A stretch of 64,000 nucleotides of DNA from the NCBI RefSeq assembly GCF_017743975.1, contig NZ_JAGHRC010000001.1, positions 248,001-312,000 of the forward strand, given 5' to 3'. The stretch is from Ruegeria sp. R14_0 (GTDB lineage Bacteria > Pseudomonadota > Alphaproteobacteria > Rhodobacterales > Rhodobacteraceae). The notes beneath the pieces are model-generated. The model saw nothing but the letters and a program-made list of their open reading frames with translations, made no database searches and was not told the DNA's origin. Shown here piece by piece: positions 45,176 to 55,383 of the stretch; position 1 is the first letter of the stretch; the number at the start of each line of letters is the position of its first letter. The position numbers and the translations under genes were made by a program.

Positions 45176-45286
45176 TTTGCAGGAAACCGCTGATTCACCT
45201 GCAAATTTTTGCAAACCACCAAGATTTTGCTTTGTTTTTGCGATTGTATTCGAGGTTTTGCAAAGTTGAATAATTTCGCGTGCAAA
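45176..45286. promoter_or_regulatory. TTTGCAAA motif cluster upstream of prpE
   Basis: Perfect TTTGCAAA occurs at 45208-45215 and 45257-45264. Partial copies are TTTGCA at 45176-45181, TGCAAA at 45200-45205 and TGCAAA at 45281-45286. PccR and RamB, members of the ScfR family, bind TTTGCAAA elements at propionyl-CoA and acetate assimilation genes. An ScfR-type protein is encoded at 13207-14502. Confidence 0.6.
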
Positions 45287-45310
45287 CTGAACGTCCGCGT
45301 TTGAATCAAA

Positions 45311-45333
45311 CAGGGCGCCGCTTTGGCGCCCTG
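45311..45333 (-). terminator. Intrinsic terminator after maeB
   Basis: Perfect 9-bp stem CAGGGCGCC (45311-45319) / GGCGCCCTG (45325-45333), 5-nt loop. On the minus strand it is followed by TTTGATT. Confidence 0.75.
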
Positions 45334-45352
45334 TATAGTGGGTATTGTTTAA

Positions 45353-47626
45353 TCAACCGTAGTGGGCGACGGGCGTGCCCGCGATAGCCGCCATATTCAG
45401 CAATCCGCGCGCCGTGATCGAAGGCGTAACGATGTGCGCTTTGTTACCCATGCCCATCAGGATCGGGCCGACCTCGAGGCCGTCAGCCTTCATCTTGAGG
45501 ATGTTGCGCACGCCGCTAGCCGCGTCCGCGTGGGCAAAGATCAGGACGTTGGCCGACCCCTGCAAGCGCGAATTCGGGAAGATGCGCGAGCGCAGCTCGG
45601 GGTCCAGAGCCAGGTCCAGGTTCATCTCACCCTCATAGGTGAAATCGCGCGGCTTGGAGTCCAGTATTTCCATCGCGGCCCGCAAGCGTTTGCCTGACCC
45701 TTCGGCCTGATTGCCGAATTGTGATTGCGAGCAAAAGGCGATCTTGGGCTCGATCCCGAAACGTCTCACATGGCGCGCAGCGCCCAGTGTCGACTCGGCC
45801 AATTCCTCGGGGGTGGGAAGCTGCCGCACATGGGTGTCAGCAATGAACAGCGGCCCATCTTCGAGAATCATAAGGGACAGCGCACCGTGTGGTCGCAGAT
45901 CGCCGTCGTCCAGAACCTGTTCGACGTAGTTCAGGTGCCAGCGGTATTCGCCAAACGTACCGCAGATCATGCTGTCTGCCTCGCCACGATGGACCATAAT
46001 AGCCGCGATGGCGGTGTTGTTCGTGCGCATGATGGCTTTGGCCAAATCCGGCGTGACACCACGGCGCTGCATGATCTGGTGGTAAGAGTTCCAATAGTCA
46101 TAATACCGCGGGTCATCCTGCGGGTTGACGATCTGGTAGTCTTTGCCCGGACGAACTGTCAGGCCAAGCCGTTCGCAACGCGCATTGATCACCTCGGGGC
46201 GGCCGATCAGGATAGGCGTCTCGGTCGTTTCCTCGAGAATAGCCTGAGCCGCGCGCAAAACCCGCTCATCCTCGCCTTCGGCAAAAACGATCCGGCGCGA
46301 GGCAGCTGCGGCGGCTTCGAAAACCGGGCGCATCAGAAGGGCAGACTTGAACACGGTCTGGTTCAAGCGCTCTTTATAGGCATCAATGTCCTTGATCGGG
46401 CGCTTGGCGACACCGCTCTCCATCGCAGCTTTGGCTACGGATGAGGACACCACGCCGACAAGGCGCGGATCAAACGGCTTGGGGATCAGATAGTCCGGGC
46501 CAAAGGTCAGCTGTTCGCCTTTATAGGCCGCCGCGGCCTCAGCGCTGGTCGTCGCACGGGCCATCTCGGCGATGCCGTCGACACAGGCGATTTGCATCTC
46601 GTCATTGATTTCGGTCGCACCCACGTCCAGCGCACCCCGGAAGATAAAGGGGAAACACAGGACGTTGTTGACCTGATTGGGAAAGTCGCTGCGCCCGGTG
46701 GCGATAATCGCATCCGGTGCGACCTCGCGGGCTGCCTGCGGCAGAATTTCCGGCGTCGGGTTGGCCAGTGCAAAGATGATCGGGCGCTTGGCCATCTTCT
46801 GAACCATCTCGGGCTTCAGGACGTTGGGCCCGCTAAGGCCCAGAAACAGGTCCGCATCACCGATGACGTCAGCCAATGTGCGCAGATCCGATTTCTGAGC
46901 AAACTGATCCTTGTGCGGGTTCATGTCTTCTTCCCGGCCTTCGTAAACAAGCCCGTGAATGTCGCACAGCCAGATATTCTCGCGCTTGACGCCCAGCTTG
47001 ACCAGCATCATCAGGCAGGCGATCCCCGCCGCGCCACCGCCGGTGGAAACAACCTTGATGTCCTCGAACTTTTTGCCTGCAACGTGCAGCGCGTTTTTGG
47101 CAGCAGCGCCGACCACGATCGCTGTACCATGCTGATCGTCGTGAAAGACGGGGATGTTCATGCGCTCGCGGCACAGCTTTTCCACGATAAAACAGTCGGG
47201 TGCCTTGATGTCTTCAAGGTTGATCGCTCCGAAAGTCGGTTCCAGCGCGCAAACGATATCGGCCAGCTTTTCGGGGTCGGGTTGGTCTACTTCGATGTCA
47301 AAGCAGTCGATCCCGGCGAATTTCTTGAACAGGACGGCCTTGCCCTCCATCACCGGTTTCGACGCCAGCGCGCCGATGTTGCCCAGTCCCAGAACAGCCG
47401 TTCCGTTTGAAACCACCGCCACCAGATTTCCGCGCGCCGTATAAAGCTCGGCGTTGGAGGGGTCTGCTTTAATTTCCAGGCTGGCCTCGGCCACACCGGG
47501 GGAATAGGCACGCGCCAGGTCGCGGCCGTTCGCCATGGGTTTCGTTGCCTTGATCTCAAGCTTACCGGGTTTTGGATGTGCGTGATATTCAAGTGCTGCC
47601 TGCCGCAGGCTGGGTGTATCAGACAT
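45353..47626 (-). CDS. maeB: NADP-dependent malic enzyme with phosphotransacetylase-like domain
   Basis: Decarboxylates malate to pyruvate, making NADPH. The 757-residue protein has the MaeB layout. The malic domain comes first ([23 protein letters not shown], then [20 protein letters not shown]). The NADP-binding Rossmann segment is [14 protein letters not shown]. The C-terminal half, from about residue 430, resembles phosphate acetyltransferase ([36 protein letters not shown]) and probably acts as a regulatory, catalytically inactive domain. It lies upstream of prpE on the same strand with a terminator between. Confidence 0.96.
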   Translation of the reverse strand: MSDTPSLRQAALEYHAHPKPGKLEIKATKPMANGRDLARAYSPGVAEASLEIKADPSNAELYTARGNLVAVVSNGTAVLGLGNIGALASKPVMEGKAVLFKKFAGIDCFDIEVDQPDPEKLADIVCALEPTFGAINLEDIKAPDCFIVEKLCRERMNIPVFHDDQHGTAIVVGAAAKNALHVAGKKFEDIKVVSTGGGAAGIACLMMLVKLGVKRENIWLCDIHGLVYEGREEDMNPHKDQFAQKSDLRTLADVIGDADLFLGLSGPNVLKPEMVQKMAKRPIIFALANPTPEILPQAAREVAPDAIIATGRSDFPNQVNNVLCFPFIFRGALDVGATEINDEMQIACVDGIAEMARATTSAEAAAAYKGEQLTFGPDYLIPKPFDPRLVGVVSSSVAKAAMESGVAKRPIKDIDAYKERLNQTVFKSALLMRPVFEAAAAASRRIVFAEGEDERVLRAAQAILEETTETPILIGRPEVINARCERLGLTVRPGKDYQIVNPQDDPRYYDYWNSYHQIMQRRGVTPDLAKAIMRTNNTAIAAIMVHRGEADSMICGTFGEYRWHLNYVEQVLDDGDLRPHGALSLMILEDGPLFIADTHVRQLPTPEELAESTLGAARHVRRFGIEPKIAFCSQSQFGNQAEGSGKRLRAAMEILDSKPRDFTYEGEMNLDLALDPELRSRIFPNSRLQGSANVLIFAHADAASGVRNILKMKADGLEVGPILMGMGNKAHIVTPSITARGLLNMAAIAGTPVAHYG

Positions 47627-47811
47627 CGGCGATCTAGCTCCTTCGGAAATTTGATTGAGTGCTAAACTATTTCTTCCGCTTTGGCTACGTTACGTCATTT
47701 TGCAACAGTTCTGTAAATCCTGAGGCGGTTCAGGTTGAATTCTGTCACATAGATTTTACGTTCGGGCATCTTTGGAACAAACCCAAGACCGTCGAGCAGC
47801 GAACGCTACAC

Positions 47812-48516
47812 ATGAGCTACAAAGATGAATTCCAGGCTGGGATCGCCTTTCCGGCTGGCCAGACTGCGCTGACGGCCGAGCGCGTCGTCTACGCAAGTGT
47901 GCTGGCTATCGCGATTCTTGTTCTTACCGCCGTCAGTATCTGGCCGGTGCAGGCCCTTGCGTTGAACCAAGAGGGTGGATTGTTCGAGACCATGTCAGCC
48001 GCGGCGCTTTTTGTTGCGGGCCTTGCCGCGCTCTGGCGGTATCCCGGTCTGAGCCGCCTGTATATCGGTCTGGTTTGTCTGCTGTTGGCGGAACGAGAGC
48101 TTGAGGCCGAAATCTATTCGGTTGGTAGCCTTCCATATTGGGCGTTGAACAGCCTCGATACGGTTTTGGATATGACACTGATCAGGGTCGCCCTGGGTGT
48201 CATCGTGATCGGTGGCGTGGTTCGGCATGGCGCTCCAAGCGCTTGGCAGGCAATAAAACAACGTGCTCCGTTCTTTGCTGTTTTCGTCCTGGCCGGCATT
48301 CTGGCAGTCGTTGCTCAGGTGCTCGAAGAAGTCTCGGGGATCTACAGCGCTGATTTGACGGCCCTTATGAGAGTTCGTTTTTTTGTTCTGGAAGAAACGC
48401 TTGAGATGTTCTTTTCGATTGGCATTTTGGCCTCTGTTCTGATCGGATGGCCAAAACCCGCCAGCGAAGAGACTCTGTATGACCTCAACCCCAAGCATCG
48501 ACCAGACGCGCGCTGA
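47812..48516 (+). CDS. Hypothetical multi-spanning membrane protein
   Basis: About 234 residues with roughly six or seven membrane helices. It has polar motifs between helices (ALNQEGGLFETMSAAALFVAGL, LLLAERELEAEIYSVGSLPYW, EEVSGIYSADLTALMRVRFFVLEETLEMFFSIGIL). The conserved-looking Glu/Arg pairs within helices hint at a channel, sensor or enzyme of the inner membrane, but no family is recognised. The ATG at 47812 gives a short cytoplasmic start (MSYKDEF); the ribosome site is weak. It overlaps the following cupin gene by 38 bp in another frame. Confidence 0.72.
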   Translation: MSYKDEFQAGIAFPAGQTALTAERVVYASVLAIAILVLTAVSIWPVQALALNQEGGLFETMSAAALFVAGLAALWRYPGLSRLYIGLVCLLLAERELEAEIYSVGSLPYWALNSLDTVLDMTLIRVALGVIVIGGVVRHGAPSAWQAIKQRAPFFAVFVLAGILAVVAQVLEEVSGIYSADLTALMRVRFFVLEETLEMFFSIGILASVLIGWPKPASEETLYDLNPKHRPDAR

Positions 48517-49582
48517 AATCCGCCTGCCAACCAGCGAGCTGCGCGACGACATCCCGTTTTTCACAAAAACGCTCGGTATGCGGATGGACATGATCTATCC
48601 CGCCGACGACCCACGGGTGGCCGTGTTTTCCGGCCACGGGTTGCGCCTGCGGGTAGAAAAGGACGCGCCCGAGGCACCGGGGACCATCCGCATTCTAACG
48701 GATGATCCGGACGGGTTCGCCAATGGCGAACGCAGCCTGATCGCGCCAAATGGTACGCGGATTGAGATTGACGAGCTGAACCCGCCTATGGAGATGCCTG
48801 AAACAGTGCATTCCTTTGTGGTTCGCAGGCTCAAGGATCAGGCGCCTTGGATCATCGGGCGGGCGGGGATGCACTACCGCGATCTGGTGCCGGACCGGCT
48901 GGGCGGGTCTATCATCGCCAGCCACATCCGCATTCCTGACGGCGGCCCGGTGCCGGATATGGTCCATTTCCACAAAGTCGGGTTTCAGCTGATCTTCTGC
49001 ATTCATGGCTGGGTGGATGTTGTCTACGAGGATCAGGGTGAAAAGATGCGCCTGACCGCCGGAGATTGCTTTATCCAACCGCCCGAAATCCGCCATCGGG
49101 TGCTTGAGGCATCCGACAATGTGCAGGTCATCGAAATCGGCGTTCCCGCAGAGCATGTCACTGAGATTGACCACGAGATGGAGTTGCCCACTCCGCATTT
49201 CCGCCCGGACCGCGAATGGCAGGGCCAGCGGTTCGTCTATAACCAAGCCGAAGGGGCCACGTGGGAATCTTTCCGGCTACCGGGTTATGTTTGCCGGGAC
49301 ACGACAATTGCCGAAAACACCAAGGGCGTCGCAGGCGTGCAGGTCGTGCGCAAGGGGCAGGGCGATCCGGTTTGGGCGGCGCATGACACGGATATTCACT
49401 TTACCTTCGTGATGGAGGGCGAGGTGACGCTGGAAGGGGAAGGCCGCGAACCATATCGCTTGGAGCAAGGCGATGCGTTTGTGATCCCGCCTGGTATGCG
49501 CACCAGGCTGTCCGACCCGTCCGATAATGTAGAATTGCTCGAGGTTACCTTGCCGGGGGTATTCAATACCACACTGGATTAA
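48479..49582 (+). CDS. Bicupin with glyoxalase-like N-terminal domain
   Basis: A 367-residue protein. Residues 1-110 resemble a vicinal-oxygen-chelate (glyoxalase-like) half (TSELRDDIPFFTKTLGMRMDMIYPADDPRVAVFSGHGLRLRV). Two cupin barrels follow (VHFHKVGFQLIFCIHGWVDVVYEDQGEKMRLTAGDCFIQPPEIRHRVLE, then HDTDIHFTFVMEGEVTLEGEG...LEQGDAFVIPPGMRT). Metal-binding histidines are present in both cupins. The fusion suggests a small-molecule oxygenase or isomerase; the substrate is unknown. It begins inside the 3' end of the membrane-protein gene, so the two are probably co-transcribed. Confidence 0.85.
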   Translation: MTSTPSIDQTRAEIRLPTSELRDDIPFFTKTLGMRMDMIYPADDPRVAVFSGHGLRLRVEKDAPEAPGTIRILTDDPDGFANGERSLIAPNGTRIEIDELNPPMEMPETVHSFVVRRLKDQAPWIIGRAGMHYRDLVPDRLGGSIIASHIRIPDGGPVPDMVHFHKVGFQLIFCIHGWVDVVYEDQGEKMRLTAGDCFIQPPEIRHRVLEASDNVQVIEIGVPAEHVTEIDHEMELPTPHFRPDREWQGQRFVYNQAEGATWESFRLPGYVCRDTTIAENTKGVAGVQVVRKGQGDPVWAAHDTDIHFTFVMEGEVTLEGEGREPYRLEQGDAFVIPPGMRTRLSDPSDNVELLEVTLPGVFNTTLD

Positions 49583-49610
49583 GTCAGTCTTGGTTCAGGA
49601 ATCTTGTGTC

Positions 49611-49630
49611 CCGGGGGTTCAACTCCCCGG
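49611..49630 (+). terminator. Terminator-like hairpin ahead of cdd
   Basis: CCGGGGG (49611-49617) pairs with TCCCCGG (49624-49630), one G-T pair, 6-nt loop. It is followed by CAAGTTTCATTT. It separates the cupin gene from the nucleoside operon. Confidence 0.55.
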
Positions 49631-49687
49631 CAAGTTTCATTTAGGGTATGTTTTTCTGACCAGTTGATCAAAAAACGGGGAATCGCC

Positions 49688-50080
49688 ATGACTTTGAAAG
49701 ATGCAGCGCTGTCTGTCCGCGAAAAAGCCTATGCGCCGTATTCAAACTTTAAAGTTGGCGCGGCAATTCGGTCGAAATCCGGCCAAGTCTTTGCGGGCTG
49801 CAACGTTGAAAATGTAGCTTACCCCGAGGGCACTTGCGCCGAGGCAGGTGCTATCGCGGCAATGGTCGCAGCCGGCGAATTGGAACTGTCCGAGGTTTAT
49901 GTGGTTGCTTCCAGTCCGCAACCTGTACCGCCCTGCGGGGGATGCAGACAAAAACTGGCAGAGTTCGGCAAACGGGACGTTAAGGTGACACTGGCAACCG
50001 TAGATGGGGCCGAGTTCGAAACCACGATCGGAGACCTGCTGCCGGGCGCGTTCGACGCCTCGCATATGGAGGACGTGTGA
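49688..50080 (+). CDS. cdd: Cytidine deaminase
   Basis: Deaminates cytidine and deoxycytidine to uridine and deoxyuridine in pyrimidine salvage. The 130-residue (tetrameric-type) enzyme has FKVGAAIRSKSGQVFAGCNVENVAYPEGTC. The zinc ligands are Cys50 in CAE, with catalytic Glu52, and Cys83/Cys86 in PCGGC. The ATG at 49688 follows GGGG at suitable distance. It is first gene of cdd-deoA-deoB-add-upp, whose members abut or overlap. Confidence 0.96.
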   Translation: MTLKDAALSVREKAYAPYSNFKVGAAIRSKSGQVFAGCNVENVAYPEGTCAEAGAIAAMVAAGELELSEVYVVASSPQPVPPCGGCRQKLAEFGKRDVKVTLATVDGAEFETTIGDLLPGAFDASHMEDV

Positions 50081-50084
50081 CCTC

Positions 50085-51392
50085 ATGGACGCCCGTTCGA
50101 TCATTGCAAAACTGCGCCGCGGGCAGGTCCCGACCGGCGAAGAGTTAAACTGGTTCGCGCAAGGACTGGCCGATGGCGGCGTCAGTGACGCGCAGGCGGG
50201 GGCGTTCGCCATGGCCGTCTGTATGGGCGGGCTGGGCGCTCAGGGGCGCGCCGATCTGACAATCGCCATGCGTGACAGCGGCGATGTGCTGAGTTGGGAT
50301 TTCGATGGTCCGGTAATCGACAAACACTCGACCGGAGGAGTGGGGGACAGCGTTTCTCTGGTTCTGGCCCCTGCGTTGGCCGAGTTGGGGGCATATGTGC
50401 CCATGATCTCGGGCCGTGGTCTGGGTCACACGGGCGGTACGTTAGACAAGCTTGAGGCGATCCCCGGCGTCAGCACGCAGATCGGGCAGGAGCGCCTGAC
50501 GCAAATTTTGCACGACACCGGCGCAGCGATCGTTGGGGCGACGGGGCAGATCGCCCCCGCGGACAAGCGGCTTTACGCGATCCGCGACGTGACTGCCACT
50601 GTGGAAAGCCTGGATCTGATCACCGCCTCGATCCTCTCAAAGAAGCTGGCCGCCAGCCCCGAGGCTTTGGTGCTGGACGTCAAGGTCGGCTCTGGTGCGT
50701 TTATGAAAACGCTGGAAGATGCGCGCAAACTGGCGCGCGCCCTGTCGGAAACCGCGAATGCGGCGGGATGCCGAACCTCGGCGGTGATCACCGATATGCA
50801 CCAACCTTTGGCCCCCGCGCTGGGCAACGCGCTGGAAGTCGCCGAGGTGATGAAGGTTCTGACGCAAGATCCATATGCTCCGCTGGCTGAAATCTCGGCC
50901 GAGTTGGGTGGCGTGTTGTTGGCCGATGCCGGGATGTTCAAAACCGCTGATGAGGGCCGCGACAAGATCACGGACGTTATCCGCGACGGGCGCGCAGCTG
51001 AGCGGTTCGGGCGCATGATGGCCGCTGTTGGCGCCCCGTTGCAGTTTGTTGAAAACTGGTCGCGTTACCTGCCCGAAGCCAGTGTAATTCTTGAGGTCCC
51101 GGCCCCGGCAAACGGATACGTCACCGCAATAGATGGTGAGGCGCTGGGTCTGACCGTTGTGGCACTGGGCGGTGGGCGGCAGGTCGAAGATGACGTGATC
51201 GACCCGGCGGTCGGTTTGTCTGACATCGTCCGGCTGAGCGACAAGGTCGACAAGGGCGCGCCCCTGGCCGTGATCCACGCCGCGCGCGAGGACGCTGCCA
51301 AACAGGCCGCCGAGGCTGTTGTGGCTGCGATCACCCTCGGTGACGATGCCTCGACAGGGCCCGCGCTGATCCACGAAAGGATCACACCGTGA
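50085..51392 (+). CDS. deoA: Thymidine phosphorylase
   Basis: Phosphorolysis of thymidine and deoxyuridine to base and deoxyribose-1-phosphate. The 435-residue enzyme has the glycosyl-transferase signature region DKHSTGGVGDSVSLVLAPALAELGAYVPMISGRGLGHTGGTLDKLEAIPG and the KLAASPEALVLDVKVGSGAFMK block. It starts 4 nt after cdd, with GGAGGACG just inside the cdd end. Its last 4 nt overlap deoB. Confidence 0.96.
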   Translation: MDARSIIAKLRRGQVPTGEELNWFAQGLADGGVSDAQAGAFAMAVCMGGLGAQGRADLTIAMRDSGDVLSWDFDGPVIDKHSTGGVGDSVSLVLAPALAELGAYVPMISGRGLGHTGGTLDKLEAIPGVSTQIGQERLTQILHDTGAAIVGATGQIAPADKRLYAIRDVTATVESLDLITASILSKKLAASPEALVLDVKVGSGAFMKTLEDARKLARALSETANAAGCRTSAVITDMHQPLAPALGNALEVAEVMKVLTQDPYAPLAEISAELGGVLLADAGMFKTADEGRDKITDVIRDGRAAERFGRMMAAVGAPLQFVENWSRYLPEASVILEVPAPANGYVTAIDGEALGLTVVALGGGRQVEDDVIDPAVGLSDIVRLSDKVDKGAPLAVIHAAREDAAKQAAEAVVAAITLGDDASTGPALIHERITP

Positions 51393-52600
51393 CCCGCGCG
51401 TTTCTGGTGGTGATGGACTCGGTCGGCATCGGCGGCGCGCCGGATGCGGACAGCTTCTTCAATGGCGAGACGCCTGACAGCGGCGCAAACACGCTGGCGC
51501 ATATCGCGCAGGCTTGCGCCGAAGGCCGGGCAGAAGAGGGGCGATCAGGCCCGTTGTATCTGCCAAACCTTGATACGCTGGGGCTGGGGGCCGCGACGCG
51601 GTTGGCCTCGGGGGACGAAACGCCCGGGCTGGCGGCTGACCCAACCGGCCTCTGGGGATGCGCGCGCGAGCATTCGCCCGGTAAGGACACACCTTCGGGC
51701 CACTGGGAACTGGCCGGGGTGCCGGTGCCGTGGGACTGGCACTATTTCCCCGATACCAAGCCATCTTTCCCTGCGGATCTCAGCAGCGCGGCTGCCGAAG
51801 CAGCGGGCACAGACGGCATTCTGGGCGATTGCCACGCCTCTGGCACGGCCATCATCGCCGAACTGGGCGCCGAGCATATGCGGACTGGCTGGCCCATCTG
51901 TTATACGTCTGCTGACAGCGTGTTCCAGATCGCCGCGCATGAGGAGAGCTTTGGCCTCGACCGCCTGCTGGCTGTGTGCAAGGCGCTGGCCTCGCGTTTG
52001 CACGAGATGAAAGTAGGCCGGGTCATCGCGAGACCCTTTGTCGGCTCGCCCGAGCAGGGGTTCACCCGCACCACCAACCGCAAAGACTTTGCCATTTTGC
52101 CGCCAGCGCCGGTTCTGACCAACTGGGCACAGGATGCCGGGCGTCGGGTATATGCGGTCGGCAAGATCGGAGACATCTTCTCGATGCAGGGGATCGACAC
52201 GCTGCGCAAAGGCTCGGATCCCGAGTTGATGGGGCATCTGTCCGATCTGGTGGACGAGGCGGAAGAGGGCAGCCTGACCTTCGCTAATTTCGTCGAATTC
52301 GACAGCCTGTATGGGCACCGCCGCGACATCAGCGGCTATGCCCGCGCGCTCGAATGGTTTGACCATGAGATTGGACTGATCCTGAAAAAGATGCGTCCGG
52401 GCGATCTGATGCTGCTGACTGCCGATCATGGCAACGACCCCAGCTGGATCGGCACTGACCACACACGCGAACAGGTGCCGGTTTTGATTGCCGGGCAGGG
52501 CAGAGGCCAGATCGGTGTCGTCGATTTTGCCGATGTCGCCGCCAGCATCGCGCACCACCTGAACATTCCGGCACAAGGACCGGGGAAGAGCTTTCTATGA
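51389..52600 (+). CDS. deoB: Phosphopentomutase
   Basis: Converts (deoxy)ribose-1-phosphate to the 5-phosphate, using a dinuclear metal centre of alkaline phosphatase type. The 403-residue protein has the start RAFLVVMDSVGIGGAPDA, SGANTLAHIAQ, the GKDTPSGHWELAGVP segment with its phosphorylated Thr, and the C-terminal LLTADHGNDPSWIGTDHTREQVPVL. The start is GTG in a GTGA overlap with deoA. It feeds sugar phosphate from DeoA into central metabolism. Confidence 0.97.
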   Translation: MTRAFLVVMDSVGIGGAPDADSFFNGETPDSGANTLAHIAQACAEGRAEEGRSGPLYLPNLDTLGLGAATRLASGDETPGLAADPTGLWGCAREHSPGKDTPSGHWELAGVPVPWDWHYFPDTKPSFPADLSSAAAEAAGTDGILGDCHASGTAIIAELGAEHMRTGWPICYTSADSVFQIAAHEESFGLDRLLAVCKALASRLHEMKVGRVIARPFVGSPEQGFTRTTNRKDFAILPPAPVLTNWAQDAGRRVYAVGKIGDIFSMQGIDTLRKGSDPELMGHLSDLVDEAEEGSLTFANFVEFDSLYGHRRDISGYARALEWFDHEIGLILKKMRPGDLMLLTADHGNDPSWIGTDHTREQVPVLIAGQGRGQIGVVDFADVAASIAHHLNIPAQGPGKSFL

Positions 52601-53583
52601 CTGTCGCAGACCTGCCAAAAATCGAACTGCACCTGCACCATGAAGGTGCAGCGCCGCCCGCATTCATCCGCCAGCTTGCGCATGAAAAGCGCATTGATCT
52701 GAGCGGTATCTTCAAGCCGGACGGAAGCTATGACTTCCGCGATTTCGCCCATTTCCTCAGCGTGTATGAGGCCGCCTGCGAAGTGCTCAAGTCACCTGAG
52801 GATTTCCGCCGTCTGACCCTGGCCATCCTCGAAGAAAGCGCTGCAAACGGCGTGGTGTACTCGGAAACCTTCCTAAGCCCGGATTTCTGTGGCGGGGGTG
52901 ATCTTGCGGCGTGGCGGGACTATCTGAACGCAATTCAGGACGCGGCAGATGAGGCAGAGCGCAAGTTCGACATTACCATGCGCGGGGTAGTCACATGTGT
53001 GCGCCATTTTGGGCCGGAGAAAGCCAAGCTAAGCGCCCATTGCGCGGCTGAAACGGCTGGCGATTGGATCACCGGGTTCGGAATGGGCGGAAATGAGGGC
53101 GTAGGCGCGCAGGGCGATTACAAATGGGCCTTTGATTGCGCGCATGAAGCTGGCTTGCGCCTGACCACCCATGCTGGTGAATTCGGCGGCCCGGAAAGCG
53201 TGCGCGATGCGGTGCGTGATCTGGGCGTGGAGCGTGTGGGCCACGGTGTCCGCGCGATTGAAGATCCTGACCTGATCCGCGAGTTGGTTGACCGGGAAGT
53301 CACGCTTGAGGTCTGCCCCGGCTCGAACGTGGTGCTGGGGCTCTTCCCCGATTTTGGCGCACACCCGATTGCCCGGTTGCGCGATCACGGCGTGAAGGTC
53401 ACGGTTTCTACCGATGATCCGCCTTTTTTCCATACCACCATGCGGCGCGAATATGAGATGCTGAACCAGGCCTTTGGCTGGGAGGCCGAAGACTTTGCAG
53501 CCCTGAATGATACGGCCCTGAGCGCGGCCTTTTGTGATGAAGACACCCGCGCGCGGGTCAAGAAAAGACTGGAGAGAACATGA
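52597..53583 (+). CDS. add: Adenosine deaminase
   Basis: Zinc amidohydrolase turning adenosine and deoxyadenosine to inosine and deoxyinosine. The 328-residue protein has the first zinc motif [16 protein letters not shown] (usual form HLDG; here HHEG). It also has [31 protein letters not shown] and the STDDPPFF metal-binding end. The His-Leu-His ligands are preserved. It overlaps deoB and upp by 4 nt on both sides. HHEG instead of HLDG is a variant seen in some adenosine deaminase-like proteins, so adenine deaminase activity is a small possibility. Confidence 0.93.
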   Translation: MTVADLPKIELHLHHEGAAPPAFIRQLAHEKRIDLSGIFKPDGSYDFRDFAHFLSVYEAACEVLKSPEDFRRLTLAILEESAANGVVYSETFLSPDFCGGGDLAAWRDYLNAIQDAADEAERKFDITMRGVVTCVRHFGPEKAKLSAHCAAETAGDWITGFGMGGNEGVGAQGDYKWAFDCAHEAGLRLTTHAGEFGGPESVRDAVRDLGVERVGHGVRAIEDPDLIRELVDREVTLEVCPGSNVVLGLFPDFGAHPIARLRDHGVKVTVSTDDPPFFHTTMRREYEMLNQAFGWEAEDFAALNDTALSAAFCDEDTRARVKKRLERT

Positions 53584-54212
53584 GCGAACACCTGACCGTC
53601 GTTGACCACCCGCTGGTGCAGCACAAACTGACGCTCATGCGGGACAAGGGCACCTCGACCGCTGAGTTCCGTCAGCTGCTGCGCGAGATCACGCTGCTGC
53701 TGGCCTACGAAGTCACGCGCGAGTTGAAGCTGACGACCCGCCATATCGAAACCCCGATGGAAGAGATGGACGCCCCTATTTTGGCCGGTAAGAAGCTGGC
53801 GCTTGTGTCCATCCTGCGCGCAGGCAATGGGATGTTGGACGGCGTGCTGGAACTGGTGCCGTCGGCCCGTGTGGGCTTTGTCGGTCTCTACCGGGACGAA
53901 GAAACCTTGCAGCCGGTCCAATACTACTTCAAAGCGCCCGAGGGCCTGAAAGACCGACTGGTTATCGCGGTTGACCCGATGCTGGCCACAGGCAACAGCT
54001 CGGCCGCGGCGATTGATCTCCTGAAAGAGGCCGGTGCGACAGACATCCGTTTCCTCTGCCTGCTGGCCGCACCCGAAGGCGTTGCCCGCATGAAAGAGGC
54101 GCACCCGGATGTGCATATCGTAACGGCGTCGCTGGATCGTGAGCTGAACTCGAAAGGCTATATCATGCCGGGGTTGGGTGACGCAGGCGACCGGATGTTC
54201 GGCACCAAGTAA
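53580..54212 (+). CDS. upp: Uracil phosphoribosyltransferase
   Basis: Salvages uracil with PRPP to UMP. The 210-residue protein has the family start [69 protein letters not shown] and the PRPP loop [18 protein letters not shown]. It closes the nucleoside operon by an ATGA overlap, using uracil released by upstream steps. Confidence 0.97.
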   Translation: MSEHLTVVDHPLVQHKLTLMRDKGTSTAEFRQLLREITLLLAYEVTRELKLTTRHIETPMEEMDAPILAGKKLALVSILRAGNGMLDGVLELVPSARVGFVGLYRDEETLQPVQYYFKAPEGLKDRLVIAVDPMLATGNSSAAAIDLLKEAGATDIRFLCLLAAPEGVARMKEAHPDVHIVTASLDRELNSKGYIMPGLGDAGDRMFGTK

Positions 54213-54218
54213 GCGGCC

Positions 54219-55232
54219 TTATTCGCCGCAGATATTCTGCAGCCGGACCCAATCGCGGTCCGGCAGCACTTGGGGCAGGGGGCGACCGGCCATCGGGTCG
54301 GCCTCGATCAGGCCCAGAGTCGTTTCTCCCGTCACATCTACGGCATACGCATAGGGCGTCGAAGGCAGAGCGGCCTGCGCAAATACCTCTAACAACTGTT
54401 CGTCTGGTACAGATGGCCGCGATTCCGACAGGACCTGCTCGGCATAGGAATCAACGATCTCGGGCGTCAGCTCTCCGGTCGTCAGAAGGCGGAACGCGGT
54501 GGCTGGACCGGTACGGTCCAACAGCTCATCCAGCGGCTCTTGTGCAACGGACCGCGCGCGTTCGGCGATGATGTACCCGGCCGCGATGGAAGGATCTTCG
54601 TGATCTTCGACCAAAGCGCGGTTCAACAGGATGATCCCGCCAGGCAGGCTGAGGCTGGTTTGTACCCCGGCGGGAAGGATGACAACTTCGCGGACCCCGG
54701 TCCGCGTCGCCAGTTGATCCAACGCTGTCTGCGCATCTTCGGACTTGCACGCCACACCTGAGACCCGTTCGATCCGATGCAGGATCGTGTCGCCGATGTC
54801 ATAGCGCTTGATCTCGGGGACGACCGCAACAACGTGGCTCTGCAAAGCGGCGGGCGCCCACAGCAGCAACAGCGCCGCAACGGCGGCGACAACACCGGCA
54901 ACACTCAGCCAGCGCAGCCGGCCCGGATGTGGGCGGGACCGATCAATCGCTTTTTGCAGCCGGTCGATGGCTGCGATCATCGTGGTTTCAGACTCATCCA
55001 GCTCAAGCGTTTCGTCGGGATCGCCGTCGGGGTTGAAGACAGCAGGGAAGGTCCCCGGGTTCTGCCGTTCCAGTGCGGCCAGCGACCAGTGGGTCAGCGC
55101 CCGATCGTTGAAGTCCGAAATCGTCAGCGTCGCTTCGCCAATCGAGACCACGACCTCGCGCCGCTGTACATCGGGCGAGGGGCGCCACAGACCGGTGGCT
55201 TCGATCCGCTGGTACTGTTTCAGGGCCGTCAT
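54219..55232 (-). CDS. Membrane-anchored M48-peptidase-like protein without HExxH
   Basis: A 337-residue protein with a cytoplasmic N-terminal domain (residues 1-100), one membrane helix (about 107-130) and a periplasmic domain. The stretch VILPAGVQTSLSLPGGIILLNRALVEDHEDPSIAAGYIIAERAR resembles the strand-helix core of M48 peptidases, where LPGG-x-I-x2-NR is followed by HExxH. Here that position reads AGYIIAER, with only the Glu left. A pseudo-peptidase or binding role is likely if the relationship is real. It is convergent with upp, and no function can be assigned. Confidence 0.75.
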   Translation of the reverse strand: MTALKQYQRIEATGLWRPSPDVQRREVVVSIGEATLTISDFNDRALTHWSLAALERQNPGTFPAVFNPDGDPDETLELDESETTMIAAIDRLQKAIDRSRPHPGRLRWLSVAGVVAAVAALLLLWAPAALQSHVVAVVPEIKRYDIGDTILHRIERVSGVACKSEDAQTALDQLATRTGVREVVILPAGVQTSLSLPGGIILLNRALVEDHEDPSIAAGYIIAERARSVAQEPLDELLDRTGPATAFRLLTTGELTPEIVDSYAEQVLSESRPSVPDEQLLEVFAQAALPSTPYAYAVDVTGETTLGLIEADPMAGRPLPQVLPDRDWVRLQNICGE

Positions 55233-55383
55233 CTGAATGAGGTCTGCTCGTTGGTATTTTGCCTCAGCTTAACATGGTAAATTCGAAGGGCGCAAACCGG
55301 TTGCGTCACCTTGGGTAAATGTGCTGGATACCACGACGCATGCAGGATCGGCCTGCCGTGCCAATCGGGTAACATAGCGACAG

